Positions 36,809 through 46,056 of a DNA stretch of 64,000 bases are shown in pieces; position 1 is the first letter of the stretch, and each line of letters opens with the position of its first letter. The DNA is taken from positions 1,746,501-1,810,500 of the forward strand of contig NZ_AP017470.1 of assembly GCF_016592575.1 (NCBI RefSeq), read 5' to 3'. The DNA is from Thermotomaculum hydrothermale. Lineage in GTDB: Bacteria > Acidobacteriota > Holophagae > Thermotomaculales > Thermotomaculaceae. Both the position numbers and the translations under genes were made by a program. Below the pieces are notes generated by a model. The model was given only the letters and a program-made list of their open reading frames with translations. It ran no database searches and was not told the DNA's origin.

Positions 36809-38179
36809 TTAATTTCTCATACTTGTTATCGGTGCAGGGATTCTACCGCCTCTATCAATAAACCTTTTTGCGGAAAATTTATTTATATCCTGAACAATTG
36901 CCATACCTAAAAGCCCGCCAAACTGCACCTCATCTCCAACCTTTGCCCCGGGGGGAACAATTACCCTCACTGCTGTTGTTTTACCGTTAACAACACCGAT
37001 TGCTATTTCATCTGCAATTAAGCCTGAAATTGTTTCAGCAGGGGTATCGCCTGGAACAGCAACCATGTCAAGACCAACAGAACAGACCGCTGTCATTGCC
37101 TCAAGTTTTTCTAAAGTCAAAGCCCCCAACTTTACAGCCTCAATCATTCCAGCATCTTCAGAAACAGGGATAAATGCTCCACTCATCCCCCCAACATAGG
37201 AAGACGCCATAACTCCACCCTTTTTAACAGCATCTGTAAGCATTGCAAGAGCAGCAGTTGTACCTGGCGCTCCAGGTTGCTCCAACCCAATTCCCTTTAA
37301 AATCTCTGCAACAGAGTCTCCCTCAGCGGGAGTGGGTGCTAAAGAAAGGTCAAGTATCCCAAATTTCACTCCTAACCTTCTTGCTGCTTCCCTTCCTATT
37401 AACTCACCAGCCCTTGTTATCTTAAATACAGTTTTCTTTATAATTTCAGACAGAGTGCCTAAATCAACATCACCAGCCTTTTTTACAACATCGTTTACAA
37501 CACCAGGCCCTGAAACTCCAACATTGATAACACATTCAGGTTCAGAAACTCCGTGAAATGCACCAGCCATAAATGGATTGTCCTCAACAGCATTTGCAAA
37601 AACAACAAACTTTGCGTTTGCAAGGGCACCCCTGTCTTTTGTTAGCTCTGCCATCTCTTTTATAATATGCCCCATCTTCTTTACAGCATCCATATTAATT
37701 CCAGCCCTTGTGGATGCAACATTCACCGAAGAGCAAATATGCTCGGTTACGGCAAGTGCTTCGGGAATTGAATCTATAAACTCTTCCTCAACATTTGTGG
37801 TCCCTTTTTGCACCAAAGCAGAATAGCCACCTAAAAAGTCAATCCCTATCTCGTTGCAAGCCTTATCAAGGGTTTTGGCAATCTTTATAAATCCATCCCT
37901 TGTAATTGAAACACCACCTGTAAGTGAAACAGGGGTTACTGAAATCCTTTTATTTGCGACAGTTATACCAAATTCTTCCTCAATCTGCTTAACCGTTGTA
38001 ACAAGATTTCCCGCGTACTTCATTATCTTGTCATAGATTTTGTCGCATGTTGAGTTTATGTCCGAAGTAATACAATCAAAAAGGGAAATCCCCATTGTGG
38101 TTGTTCTAATATCAAGATGCTCCATCTGAATCATCTTGATAGTTTCAAGTATTTCTTTTGTACTGAAACTACCTAACAT
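36809..38179 (-). CDS. UPF0210/PFL family protein (DUF711)
   Basis: The 456 residues match the UPF0210 family end to end: [27 protein letters not shown] near the start, [40 protein letters not shown] and [16 protein letters not shown]. The structures are related to glycyl-radical-enzyme-like barrels but the reaction is unknown. The gene is regularly found with a UPF0237 ACT-domain gene, as here (2 bases upstream), suggesting the ACT protein regulates it. Confidence 0.9.
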   Translation of the reverse strand: MLGSFSTKEILETIKMIQMEHLDIRTTTMGISLFDCITSDINSTCDKIYDKIMKYAGNLVTTVKQIEEEFGITVANKRISVTPVSLTGGVSITRDGFIKIAKTLDKACNEIGIDFLGGYSALVQKGTTNVEEEFIDSIPEALAVTEHICSSVNVASTRAGINMDAVKKMGHIIKEMAELTKDRGALANAKFVVFANAVEDNPFMAGAFHGVSEPECVINVGVSGPGVVNDVVKKAGDVDLGTLSEIIKKTVFKITRAGELIGREAARRLGVKFGILDLSLAPTPAEGDSVAEILKGIGLEQPGAPGTTAALAMLTDAVKKGGVMASSYVGGMSGAFIPVSEDAGMIEAVKLGALTLEKLEAMTAVCSVGLDMVAVPGDTPAETISGLIADEIAIGVVNGKTTAVRVIVPPGAKVGDEVQFGGLLGMAIVQDINKFSAKRFIDRGGRIPAPITSMRN

Positions 38180-38181
38180 CT

Positions 38182-38610
38182 TTAAATCCTATGCATTGAT
38201 TTAAAAAGTTCTTTATGCTGGGAAAATACCGCAACCCCTAATTCTTCGCCCTTTTTAATTAAAACCTCTTTCAACTCGGTAAAGTTTTTTGAGCAAAGGG
38301 AAAGGTCAACAATAATAATCATTGCAAAGTTTTTACCTAAAAGGGTCTGGGCAATATCGGTAATGTCAACATTGTTTTCAGCCAACACACTTGTAATCCC
38401 TGCAACAATCCCGGGTTTACTCTCACCAAAAACAGTGATTATTGCAGTATCCTTATCCTCCCTTTCAGAAGAGCCTTCTAAAAGCTCTTTTTGAGGCTCA
38501 ATTGTTTTTACTAACTCTCTTACACACTGTTTTACGCTATCTGTCCCATACTGGCCAAAATGCTTGAAAATAATCTCGGTAATCTTATAAACAAACGCTT
38601 CCCTATCCAT
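38182..38610 (-). CDS. ACT-domain regulatory protein, UPF0237-like
   Basis: The C-terminal 90 residues form an ACT domain typical of UPF0237 ([35 protein letters not shown]). About 50 N-terminal residues that ordinary UPF0237 proteins lack precede it ([19 protein letters not shown]). ACT domains bind amino acids or similar small ligands. It lies 2 bases from both neighbours, so it is translated together with the aldehyde dehydrogenase and UPF0210 proteins. Confidence 0.85.
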   Translation of the reverse strand: MDREAFVYKITEIIFKHFGQYGTDSVKQCVRELVKTIEPQKELLEGSSEREDKDTAIITVFGESKPGIVAGITSVLAENNVDITDIAQTLLGKNFAMIIIVDLSLCSKNFTELKEVLIKKGEELGVAVFSQHKELFKSMHRI

Positions 38611-38612
38611 AT

Positions 38613-40196
38613 TTATACCTTCTTAAAAATATTGTGTTTTCTCCCCTCATCAAGAGCAAGGGGAGTAATCATTGTTTTATCGTTAATCAAAATCTTTCTG
38701 TTTTCCCTTACAGCCTTTTTAACATCCTCTTCACATACAAAATCGTAAACTTCATCTTTATAATCTTTTTCAACAGGTTTATCAATCTCACCTAACTTGC
38801 TTTCAATTATACTTTCAATTGTTGATGCTTTAACATCCTTAAAGTAAAAATCTGAAGGGGAAAACCTTCCCTTGTTCACAGGGTTAGTTTCAAAGGCCAC
38901 CCTTTTAACATTAATCATATGCTTTGCGGTTATGTTTTCGCTTGTTATGTTGTTTCCTAAAGTGCCGCAGCCTAAAGTCATTGACGGCATAAGGTTTGTT
39001 GAATAACCAACAGCACCGTGCGTTGTTGGAGAGTTAACAATAATCCTTGATGCAGGCTTCTTTAAAGCAAATTGCTTTAAAACCTCTTTGTTTCTTGTAT
39101 GGATACCCAATGAATGTCCCAGCCCGCCAAACTTCAACAGTTGAATACACCTTTTGCACGCTGCCTCCCAGCCGTCTTCAATGTACAAAGCAAGCACTGG
39201 TGATAATTTTTCAACTGAAAGTGGATATTCTTTGCCAACCCCATCTAAAGGAGCGACAAGGGCAACAGTTTTATCTGGGACATTTACCCCGGCAAGTTGT
39301 GCAATGTATGTTGCAGGTTTTCCAACTATCTTTGGATTTGCTGAAAACTTTTCAGTAACAACAACCTTTGCCACCTTATCCATTTCATCGCCTTTCAAGA
39401 TATAGGCATTATTTTTAAGCAACTCCTCAACAACCTGTTTTGCCACAGGCTTGTCTGCAATAATAGCCTGCTCAGAAGCACAAACAGTGCCGTTGTCAAA
39501 AGTTTTTCCTGCAATAACATCTTTTACAGCCTTTTCAACATCGGCAGTTCTTTCAATAAAAACAGGGACATTGCCAGGACCAACCCCGTAAGCAGGTTTA
39601 CCGGATGAGTACGCAGCCTTTACAAGCCCCAATCCACCAGTTGCAAGAATAACCCCTGTTTTAGGATGGGACATCATTTGCTTAGTCAACTCAATTGTCG
39701 GGTTTTCAAGGATTTGAACAGCATCTTCCGGTGCCCCAACCTTTTTTAAAGAGTTTCTTATTAAATCAACAGTCTCCTTTATACAACCCTTTGCAGCAGG
39801 ATGGGGGGAGAAAATAATCGGGTTTCTTCCCTTTAAAGAAATTATAGCCTTGTAAAGTGTTGTTGATGTTGGGTTTGTTGAAGGAATTACGGCAGCAACA
39901 ATCCCGACAGGTGCCGCCACCTCTATAATCTTATTTACAGGGTCTTCTTTAATAATACCCACTGTTTTTTCATTCTTAATTGAATCCCACAAAAGCTTTG
40001 TTGCTAAAATATTTTTTATCTTTTTGTCTTCAGGCTTTCCATAGCCGGTTTCATTGTGGGCAAGCTCTCCAAGCCTTAATGCGTTAGCCTCGCCATCTTT
40101 TGCAATTTGCTCAACAACCCTATCTATCTCTTCCTGAGAGTATTCTTCAAGGATGCTGCCGGCAATTTCAGCCTTTTCAAAAATTGAATCAAGCAT
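38613..40196 (-). CDS. CoA-acylating aldehyde dehydrogenase, BMC-associated type
   Basis: This 527-residue ALDH resembles the N-terminal domain of AdhE and PduP/EutE. It has PVGIVAAVIPSTNPTSTTLYKAI, ATGGLGLVKAAYSSGKPAYGVGPGNVPV and the nucleophile Cys239 in DNGTVCASEQ. It converts an aldehyde to acyl-CoA using NAD+ and CoA. It is about 60 residues longer than PduP. The C-terminal tail ends with KILINDKTMITPLALDEG, which recalls short modules seen in microcompartment enzymes. The shell-protein gene ends 33 bases upstream, supporting encapsulation of a toxic aldehyde step. Confidence 0.85.
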   Translation of the reverse strand: MLDSIFEKAEIAGSILEEYSQEEIDRVVEQIAKDGEANALRLGELAHNETGYGKPEDKKIKNILATKLLWDSIKNEKTVGIIKEDPVNKIIEVAAPVGIVAAVIPSTNPTSTTLYKAIISLKGRNPIIFSPHPAAKGCIKETVDLIRNSLKKVGAPEDAVQILENPTIELTKQMMSHPKTGVILATGGLGLVKAAYSSGKPAYGVGPGNVPVFIERTADVEKAVKDVIAGKTFDNGTVCASEQAIIADKPVAKQVVEELLKNNAYILKGDEMDKVAKVVVTEKFSANPKIVGKPATYIAQLAGVNVPDKTVALVAPLDGVGKEYPLSVEKLSPVLALYIEDGWEAACKRCIQLLKFGGLGHSLGIHTRNKEVLKQFALKKPASRIIVNSPTTHGAVGYSTNLMPSMTLGCGTLGNNITSENITAKHMINVKRVAFETNPVNKGRFSPSDFYFKDVKASTIESIIESKLGEIDKPVEKDYKDEVYDFVCEEDVKKAVRENRKILINDKTMITPLALDEGRKHNIFKKV

Positions 40197-40229
40197 TACA
40201 ATCTCCAGAAAATTTATTATTGGAGCCTA

Positions 40230-40523
40230 TTATTTTGCCTTTTTCTCCTGATAACCCGGCAAAATCTTTTCAACATCTGAATGAGGTCTTGGAATAACAT
40301 GAACAGAAACAAGCTCACCAACTCTTCTTGCAGCGGCTGCCCCTGCATCTGTTGAAGCCTTAACAGCGCCTACATCGCCTCTTACCATAACGGTAACATA
40401 ACCGCCGCCAATGTATTCCTTTCCGATTAAAACAACATTTGCCGCCTTAACCATAGCATCTGCGGCTTCTATTGCGCCTACCAACCCCTTGGTTTCAACC
40501 ATTCCAAGCGCTTCTCTATTCAT
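40230..40523 (-). CDS. eutM: Bacterial microcompartment hexameric shell protein (EutM/PduA-like)
   Basis: This single BMC domain of 97 residues has [43 protein letters not shown], and [15 protein letters not shown]. It forms hexamers that tile polyhedral protein organelles, with a central pore. The ATG has a GGAGGA ribosome site. It is the first gene of the unit leading into the acylating aldehyde dehydrogenase. No pentamer (EutN) or trimer shell gene lies in the window. Confidence 0.95.
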   Translation of the reverse strand: MNREALGMVETKGLVGAIEAADAMVKAANVVLIGKEYIGGGYVTVMVRGDVGAVKASTDAGAAAARRVGELVSVHVIPRPHSDVEKILPGYQEKKAK

Positions 40524-40639
40524 AATTTCCTCCTTAATTAGTTCAATAAAATAATATCACAAAACATTTTTTTGCAAAAGCAAAGAGATAGATACTTATT
40601 CAGGAAAACAACAAAAATAAATCAATAAAATTTTACTAT

Positions 40640-41890
40640 TTACTCAAAAACCTTTTCGTCTTCCCTGTGGGCATTTGCCGCATCCATTTCAACATTTCTC
40701 ACATTTTCTTTAACAACCTTTTGCCAGAATTCCTTGTACCATTCGTGCTGAATAATTAATTGCATTATCTCGTTTGTACCAACCCATATCATTGAAAGCC
40801 TTATGTCTCTCACAATCCTTTCAATGGGATAAATATCTGTGTAACCTATCCCCCCCATAACCTGCATACACTTATTTGCAATCTCCCAGGCTGCTTCTGT
40901 TACAAACTTCTTGCTTTCGGAAATCATCCTTCTTACCCTTCCAGGGGAAGCATTACCTGAATCTATTGCAAGCGCTGTTGAGTAAACAAGCCCCCTTGCA
41001 GCATCAAGGAGCATTACTGAATCTGCAACCTTAAACCCAACAGCCTCAAACTTTGCAATCTCTCTCCCGAAAGCCTTTCTCCTTGATGTGTACTTAGTTG
41101 CAATTTCTATTGCAGGCCTAACAGAACCGATTGTCATTGCAGCAGTACCAAGCCTTTCCGGAATCATCATCCTTTTAAAAACCTCGTATCCGCCGTTTAT
41201 TCCATTTAAGGCATATCTTTCAGGTACTCTTACATTATCAAGTTTAAGCCTTCCTGCACCACCACCTCTAACACCCATTAACCCGTAAATGTATTCAGTT
41301 TCAACCCCCTTTGTCCTTGGAACCATAAAGGCTGTTATCCTTTTGTGCGGGTCTGGATTATCCCTGTCTGTTACCGCATAAACCAAAAACCAGTCTGCCC
41401 CTTCAGCACCCACAATAAACCTCTTACTTCCGTTTATTATCCAGTCGTCCCCGTCTTTCACAGCATAGGTTTTCGCTCCAAAAAAATCTGAACCACCCCT
41501 CGGTTCTGTTAACCCCTCTGCAGCGTAAACCTCCCCCTTTAAAAGAGGTTTTACAACCTCTTCCTTTAATTCATCACACCCAAATTCAACAATTGCATCA
41601 CAAACAATGTCTGCCCCCACCCCCCACAAACAGGCAAGGGAATAACTTGGTACCCCAATCTCTTCTGCAACAATTGCATTTTCAACCCAGCCTAAACCCC
41701 TCCCGCCAAACTCTTTAGGAATCCTTATCCCCAAAAGGTTTCTCTTTCCCGCCTCTTTTAAGTACTCTTTGGGAAACTGTATCTCCTCTCTATCCATTGC
41801 AAGAATTAAATCCTTTGGCACCCACTTTGAAAACTCCCTTGCCTCGTCTCTTAACTTTTTTTGCTCTTCGGTTAAAATAAAATCAAACAT
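40640..41890 (-). CDS. Acyl-CoA dehydrogenase with non-canonical catalytic base
   Basis: A full-length, 416-residue family member has AAEGLTEPRGGSDFFG, INGSKRFIVGAEGADW, RRKAFGREIAKFEAV and QVMGGIGYTDIYPIER. At the site of the usual catalytic Glu (YEGT) it has WVGTNEIM, with Val371. Glu245, in MIPERLGTAAM, sits where isovaleryl-CoA and long-chain dehydrogenases carry their base. It probably transfers electrons to ETF. The substrate is unknown. A 116-base gap separates it from the shell-protein gene, so co-regulation is uncertain. Confidence 0.88.
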   Translation of the reverse strand: MFDFILTEEQKKLRDEAREFSKWVPKDLILAMDREEIQFPKEYLKEAGKRNLLGIRIPKEFGGRGLGWVENAIVAEEIGVPSYSLACLWGVGADIVCDAIVEFGCDELKEEVVKPLLKGEVYAAEGLTEPRGGSDFFGAKTYAVKDGDDWIINGSKRFIVGAEGADWFLVYAVTDRDNPDPHKRITAFMVPRTKGVETEYIYGLMGVRGGGAGRLKLDNVRVPERYALNGINGGYEVFKRMMIPERLGTAAMTIGSVRPAIEIATKYTSRRKAFGREIAKFEAVGFKVADSVMLLDAARGLVYSTALAIDSGNASPGRVRRMISESKKFVTEAAWEIANKCMQVMGGIGYTDIYPIERIVRDIRLSMIWVGTNEIMQLIIQHEWYKEFWQKVVKENVRNVEMDAANAHREDEKVFE

Positions 41891-41958
41891 AATATCCTCC
41901 GAAAATGTTTATCTAATTTAATGATAATACAAAAAATTAGAAAAGTTGTCGTATTTGC

Positions 41959-41967
41959 TGGTATAAT
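41959..41967 (+). promoter_or_regulatory. Extended -10 promoter of the MFS-ispF unit
   Basis: TGGTATAAT matches the extended -10 consensus exactly. A strong GGGAGGA ribosome site follows, 6 bases before the TTG start at 42001. Confidence 0.6.
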
Positions 41968-42000
41968 TTTTGTCATAGAAAAAATTACGGGAGGATAGAA

Positions 42001-43686
42001 TTGGCTAAAGGGAAAAACAATGATAGAAATTATGACCCAATTGCCCCTGGAAACGACAACACAAACCCATTAGAGGAGATTATCCAACTTCCTATTGACA
42101 ATGAAGAAATTAAAGAACCAACTACCACAGAAAAAGAGGCAACAAACCCATTAAGAGAGATTATCCAGCCATTTATTGACTTTGCAAAAGTGCCAAAGGT
42201 TTTATGGGGAGTAAACATCTCATACCTGATTGAAGGTATGGTTTACTTCGGAATTTTGACCTTTATGGCAATTTACTTCAACGATTTTTTTGGTCTAAAC
42301 GACCATCAGGCAGACCTTGTTGTTGGATTTTTCACAGGAGGCATTACCCTCGCAATGCTATTTTTAGGGGGAATGTCAGATAAAATCGGGATAAGAAAGG
42401 CGTTGCTTTTTTCCCTTATCTTTATGCTTATAGGCAGAATTATTTTTACAGGCGTGCCGTATGAAATGCTATTTGGTAAAGGCTCATGGGTGGTTTTATA
42501 CTACGCTGCACTATTTGGGCTTTTCCTTGTTATTATTGGTTACGGAATGTATCAACCTGCCGCCTATGCTGCTGTAAAAGAGTTTACAGACGAAAAAACA
42601 GCAACAATGGGATATGCAGTCCTTTACGCAGTAATGAATTTAGGCGGTTTTCTGCCTGGCTTAATATCCCCGAGAATAAGAGCATGGTACAGGGATTTCT
42701 TCATTGCAAAACTAAAAGCAGCTGGAATTGCAGTTAACCCTGATGTGCATTACGGGATGTTAGGGGTTTTCTGGTTTTATGTTATTTCAACATTTTTAGG
42801 GATTGTTGTTTTATTGATTTATGTTAACAAAAAGACAATTGCAAAGGCATTAGAAGAAAAGAAACAAAAAGAGCTTGCTCAGGGCAAATCAGAAGAACAG
42901 ATAGAAAAAGAAAGACAGGAAAACAAACCAAAGAAGAGAAGCTTAAAACAGTACTTTTTAGAACACCCATTAAGGGATGTAAAGTTTGCATTCTTTATTT
43001 TTGCATTAATCCCTGTTCAAACATTATTTGCCCACAACTGGCTAACACTTCCACAGTATGTTGACAGGGCATTCGGCCCAACAGTTAAGGCAAACATGGA
43101 ACTCTTCGTAAACTTTAACCCGATACTTATTTTTATATTAACCCCGCTTGTTGCAGCAATTACCGCAAAATCTGACACAATGAAAATGATGATATTAGGC
43201 ACCTTTGTAATGGCTTTGCCTACATTCTTCCTTGCAATAGGGCCAAATGTTTACACATTGTTTGCATACATTATTGTTATGTCAATAGGCGAGGCTATGT
43301 GGCAGCCGAGATTCTTGCAGTATGCGGCAGAATTAGCACCTCCCGGAAGGACAGGGGAATACATGGGGATTGCACAGTTTCCATGGTTTTTAACAAAAAT
43401 TATTACAGCGCTATACGCAGGTTGGTTTCTCATGCATTACTGCCCTGTTGAAGGCCCAAAACACACTGAGCAGATGTGGTTTTACTATGGATTAATTGCA
43501 ATCACATCCCCAATTCTTCTATTCCTCACAAGGGGATGGCTTAGAAAAGAAAAAGAGGAGAGAGACGAGTCTATCCTCTCCACAATTATTGCAATTTTTA
43601 TTGGGATAATTGTTGTAGCAATTCTCATTTACATGGTAAAAATGTTAATAACCATACTTGTTACAATTCCTATGTCAAGAATATAA
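42001..43686 (+). CDS. Major facilitator superfamily transporter
   Basis: At 561 residues it has about 12-13 membrane helices with a central cytoplasmic loop (about 280-325, very Lys/Glu-rich). The loop-2 MFS motif GGMSDKIGIRKALL is clear. The soluble N-terminus (1-60) carries a duplicated 13-residue segment, TNPLEEIIQLPID and TNPLREIIQPFID. The start is TTG with GGAGG upstream. The substrate is not evident; the sequence has a POT-like feel but lacks a diagnostic signature I can verify. ispF follows one base after its stop. Confidence 0.85.
   Translation: MAKGKNNDRNYDPIAPGNDNTNPLEEIIQLPIDNEEIKEPTTTEKEATNPLREIIQPFIDFAKVPKVLWGVNISYLIEGMVYFGILTFMAIYFNDFFGLNDHQADLVVGFFTGGITLAMLFLGGMSDKIGIRKALLFSLIFMLIGRIIFTGVPYEMLFGKGSWVVLYYAALFGLFLVIIGYGMYQPAAYAAVKEFTDEKTATMGYAVLYAVMNLGGFLPGLISPRIRAWYRDFFIAKLKAAGIAVNPDVHYGMLGVFWFYVISTFLGIVVLLIYVNKKTIAKALEEKKQKELAQGKSEEQIEKERQENKPKKRSLKQYFLEHPLRDVKFAFFIFALIPVQTLFAHNWLTLPQYVDRAFGPTVKANMELFVNFNPILIFILTPLVAAITAKSDTMKMMILGTFVMALPTFFLAIGPNVYTLFAYIIVMSIGEAMWQPRFLQYAAELAPPGRTGEYMGIAQFPWFLTKIITALYAGWFLMHYCPVEGPKHTEQMWFYYGLIAITSPILLFLTRGWLRKEKEERDESILSTIIAIFIGIIVVAILIYMVKMLITILVTIPMSRI
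42061..42180 (+). repeat. 39-bp direct repeat inside the transporter N-terminus
   Basis: The copies at 42061-42099 and 42142-42180 are near-identical at the DNA level and 81 bases apart (27 codons), encoding the duplicated TNPLxEIIQxxID segment. The recent duplication lies in a part of the protein without membrane helices. Confidence 0.8.
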
Positions 43687-43687
43687 A

Positions 43688-44176
43688 ATGGATATCAGAA
43701 TAGGACAGGGAATAGACTTTCACAAATTTGAATACGGAAGAAAGCTAATAATAGGGGGAGTTCAGTTTGACTCCCCCTTTGGCTTAAAAGGCCATTCAGA
43801 CGCAGATGTATTGCTTCACGCAATAACAGATGCACTTTTAGGGGCAATTGGCGAAAAAGACATTGGCTTCCACTTCCCCGATACTAATGAGGAATTCAAA
43901 AACGTAGATTCAAGGATTTTTCTTGAAAAAGCAATAAGCCTTGCAAGGGGAAAAGGGTTTGAAATATCAAACATAGACGCCACAATAATCTGCGAAACCC
44001 CAAAAATAAACCCATTCAGGGAAAAGATTGAAGAAAACATAGCAAACATACTCAAAATTGAAAAAAACAGGGTAAACATTAAAGCCACAACAACCGAAAA
44101 AATGGGCTTCATCGGCCGCAAAGAAGGGATTGCTGCAACCGCTGTTGTACTGCTGGAATCAGTAACTAATCAATAG
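43688..44176 (+). CDS. ispF: 2-C-methyl-D-erythritol 2,4-cyclodiphosphate synthase
   Basis: The 162 residues from the ATG at 43688 are full-length IspF: GQGIDFHKFE (zinc ligands Asp and His), LKGHSDADVLLHAITDALLGA and the signature [16 protein letters not shown]. It acts in the MEP isoprenoid pathway. An alternative start at 43658 would overlap the transporter gene and adds no family sequence. The last 47 codons and the DNA just after the stop are repeated, with divergence, at 46682-46845. Confidence 0.96.
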   Translation: MDIRIGQGIDFHKFEYGRKLIIGGVQFDSPFGLKGHSDADVLLHAITDALLGAIGEKDIGFHFPDTNEEFKNVDSRIFLEKAISLARGKGFEISNIDATIICETPKINPFREKIEENIANILKIEKNRVNIKATTTEKMGFIGRKEGIAATAVVLLESVTNQ

Positions 44177-44203
44177 AGGCAATATATTTGCATTAAGGAA
44201 ATT
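44036..44203 (+). repeat. Left direct repeat: ispF 3' end plus decayed end of a convergent gene
   Basis: This stretch matches 46682-46845 with about 24 mismatches and one 3-base gap by eye. It covers the ispF C-terminus, where many differences are synonymous, and runs on past the stop. The bases after the stop, read on the minus strand, give KFP*CKYIASID. This corresponds to [12 protein letters not shown] of the DUF2726 protein, now with a stop in it. The left copy therefore keeps an intact ispF and a broken DUF2726 tail. Confidence 0.85.
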
Positions 44204-44425
44204 TGCCTTTGAAGTAAAAAAAAATTATTTTAACAACAATAAATGTCTTAATAAAATAATAATGAAAAATACATAATTAATTATAAAACTCTTAATCTTT
44301 AGAATTTATAAAAGATCGGCAAGAACTGCTAAAAGGATCTTAGTATATATTTTTTGTTTACTTCTTTAGAATAACATCCTCGGTATAAAAAATAGTAAAA
44401 GATAATACCTATGCAATTAAATGTT

Positions 44426-45955
44426 TCATAAACCTAATTCTTCAATTGTTTTCCCCTCAAGTTGGTAATTGTTTCCAAGACTATCTTTTCTCTTATTTAT
44501 TTCTACAATTATGTTCTCAACAGATCTTGGGATTTCTTTTGCAACTAGTCTCGCAACTTTAGGGCTTTTCCCTTCATCTTTTACTACACCATCCCAATAC
44601 ATTAATAACTGGTAAGCATCTAATGGAGCAGCTGTTCCCGCTTTTAATTCATAAATATGTATTCCCCCATCATTTAATTCATGATAAATATCCACTTTCA
44701 CGCCAGCACCACTCCAAATAGGTTTATCTCTTTGGACAGTGCTGTTTGTGCAATGTCCTTCTAACATTATTTTCAATTTCTTTGATAAATCTCTCTCGAT
44801 TTTAGCACCAGTTATTCTTTGTGGTTTATAATCATCAGCATCGAGTTTTTCTAGTAATCTTATCCAATATGGGTTATGAGGATTTAAACTAATTTTGTTA
44901 TTTACAGTTCTAAATTTAGAATCATTTAAAATAAGTTCCCCAACAAATTTATTAAAGTTGTTATGTCTTGGAATATCAGGCCAAATCTCAGGAAGTTGAC
45001 CAGCTTTTAGAACACGACCCCTAACAACTATATCAATACCTTGTGTTGGAATATTCCCTTGATAATAAATTTTTAAAGGATAAGGTTTCCCTTGAGAAAC
45101 ATCTCTTACTTTTTCAGTATCTAAATTCCCTCTAACATAAATTGCTCTAGCACATCCCTCTGGACCCTCGACTTCAAATTCTGTAGATTGAGAACCACCT
45201 GCATCATAAGGTATCTTAATTGGTTTTATTCTAAACTCTTCCCATTCAGCATTATTATTAGGATTTCTTTCATCATCCCCTAAAATTCTCCACCTTAACC
45301 ACAACTTATTGTGTTCATTATTTAAAAATCCTCTATACATTACTCCTAAATGTTCTATAAATCTTTCTACCAAAGTTTCAAAGGTTCTTGCTCTGGGATA
45401 TAATGTATTGAAAAACTCAAAAGATGTCTCTGCAACAACTCTTGTCCCACGATCTAATTTAACATGGGCAAGTCCTTTATTCCATAAAGTGATATCATCC
45501 AATTCTAATTTCATTTGGGAACTAAAGGGTCCTTTAACTAAATAAACCAACTTCTGATTTACTGCTTCGTCGTCTCTTGTTTTAAGAGTCCAAGGAAGTT
45601 TGTTCCCTATCGTTAAGACACATAGAGCATTTTTCAAGCCAAAACCATGCTCATTTAAAGGTCCTTCCGATCTCCCCTTACCACCTAAAGAAAAAATGTG
45701 TTCTGTTATTTCATCAACTGTCATTCCAATTCCTTCATCTGCTACTGTTACCAATATTTTATTTCCTAATTTCTCCAATGTTATCTCAATTTTGAATGGA
45801 AGTAAATCACCTTCTGAATCTTTACCAGAGGCTGATATGCTATTATCAATTAATTCTCCTATTACTTGATGAAAATCCATTTCTTGTCTCCCTAATCCTT
45901 CCCAATATCTTTCTTCTTCGATGGAAATTATCACATCTTTAGGAAAATCACTCAT
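44426..45955 (-). CDS. GHKL ATPase fused to PD-(D/E)XK nuclease-like domain (MORC/MutL-type), putative defence protein
   Basis: The N-terminal GHKL ATPase carries GELIDNSISAS (34-41, metal-binding Asn38), DEGIGM (73-78) and EHGFGLKNA (102-110). This is the MutL/Hsp90/MORC style, without a histidine-kinase H-box. Residues 190-400 are unassigned. The C-terminus has VDIYHE (Asp422), YELKAG (Glu436-x-Lys438) and YQLLMYW (Gln449xxxTyr453), the ordered residues of PD-(D/E)XK nucleases with a RecB/Cas4-like QxxxY. No membrane segment is present. It has a very strong ribosome site (AAGGAGGTGA) and lies 101 bases after the winged-helix gene. I infer an ATP-gated nuclease; a GHKL regulator with an inactive nuclease fold is possible. 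Confidence 0.72.
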   Translation of the reverse strand: MSDFPKDVIISIEEERYWEGLGRQEMDFHQVIGELIDNSISASGKDSEGDLLPFKIEITLEKLGNKILVTVADEGIGMTVDEITEHIFSLGGKGRSEGPLNEHGFGLKNALCVLTIGNKLPWTLKTRDDEAVNQKLVYLVKGPFSSQMKLELDDITLWNKGLAHVKLDRGTRVVAETSFEFFNTLYPRARTFETLVERFIEHLGVMYRGFLNNEHNKLWLRWRILGDDERNPNNNAEWEEFRIKPIKIPYDAGGSQSTEFEVEGPEGCARAIYVRGNLDTEKVRDVSQGKPYPLKIYYQGNIPTQGIDIVVRGRVLKAGQLPEIWPDIPRHNNFNKFVGELILNDSKFRTVNNKISLNPHNPYWIRLLEKLDADDYKPQRITGAKIERDLSKKLKIMLEGHCTNSTVQRDKPIWSGAGVKVDIYHELNDGGIHIYELKAGTAAPLDAYQLLMYWDGVVKDEGKSPKVARLVAKEIPRSVENIIVEINKRKDSLGNNYQLEGKTIEELGL

Positions 45956-46056
45956 TTTATTTCACCTCCTTAAATTACTATGTATTTTTTGTGGGTTTAT
46001 TACTAAATGATAAATATGATATTGGATAGTGGCGAGTATGAAAATCAAGAAGTGGG

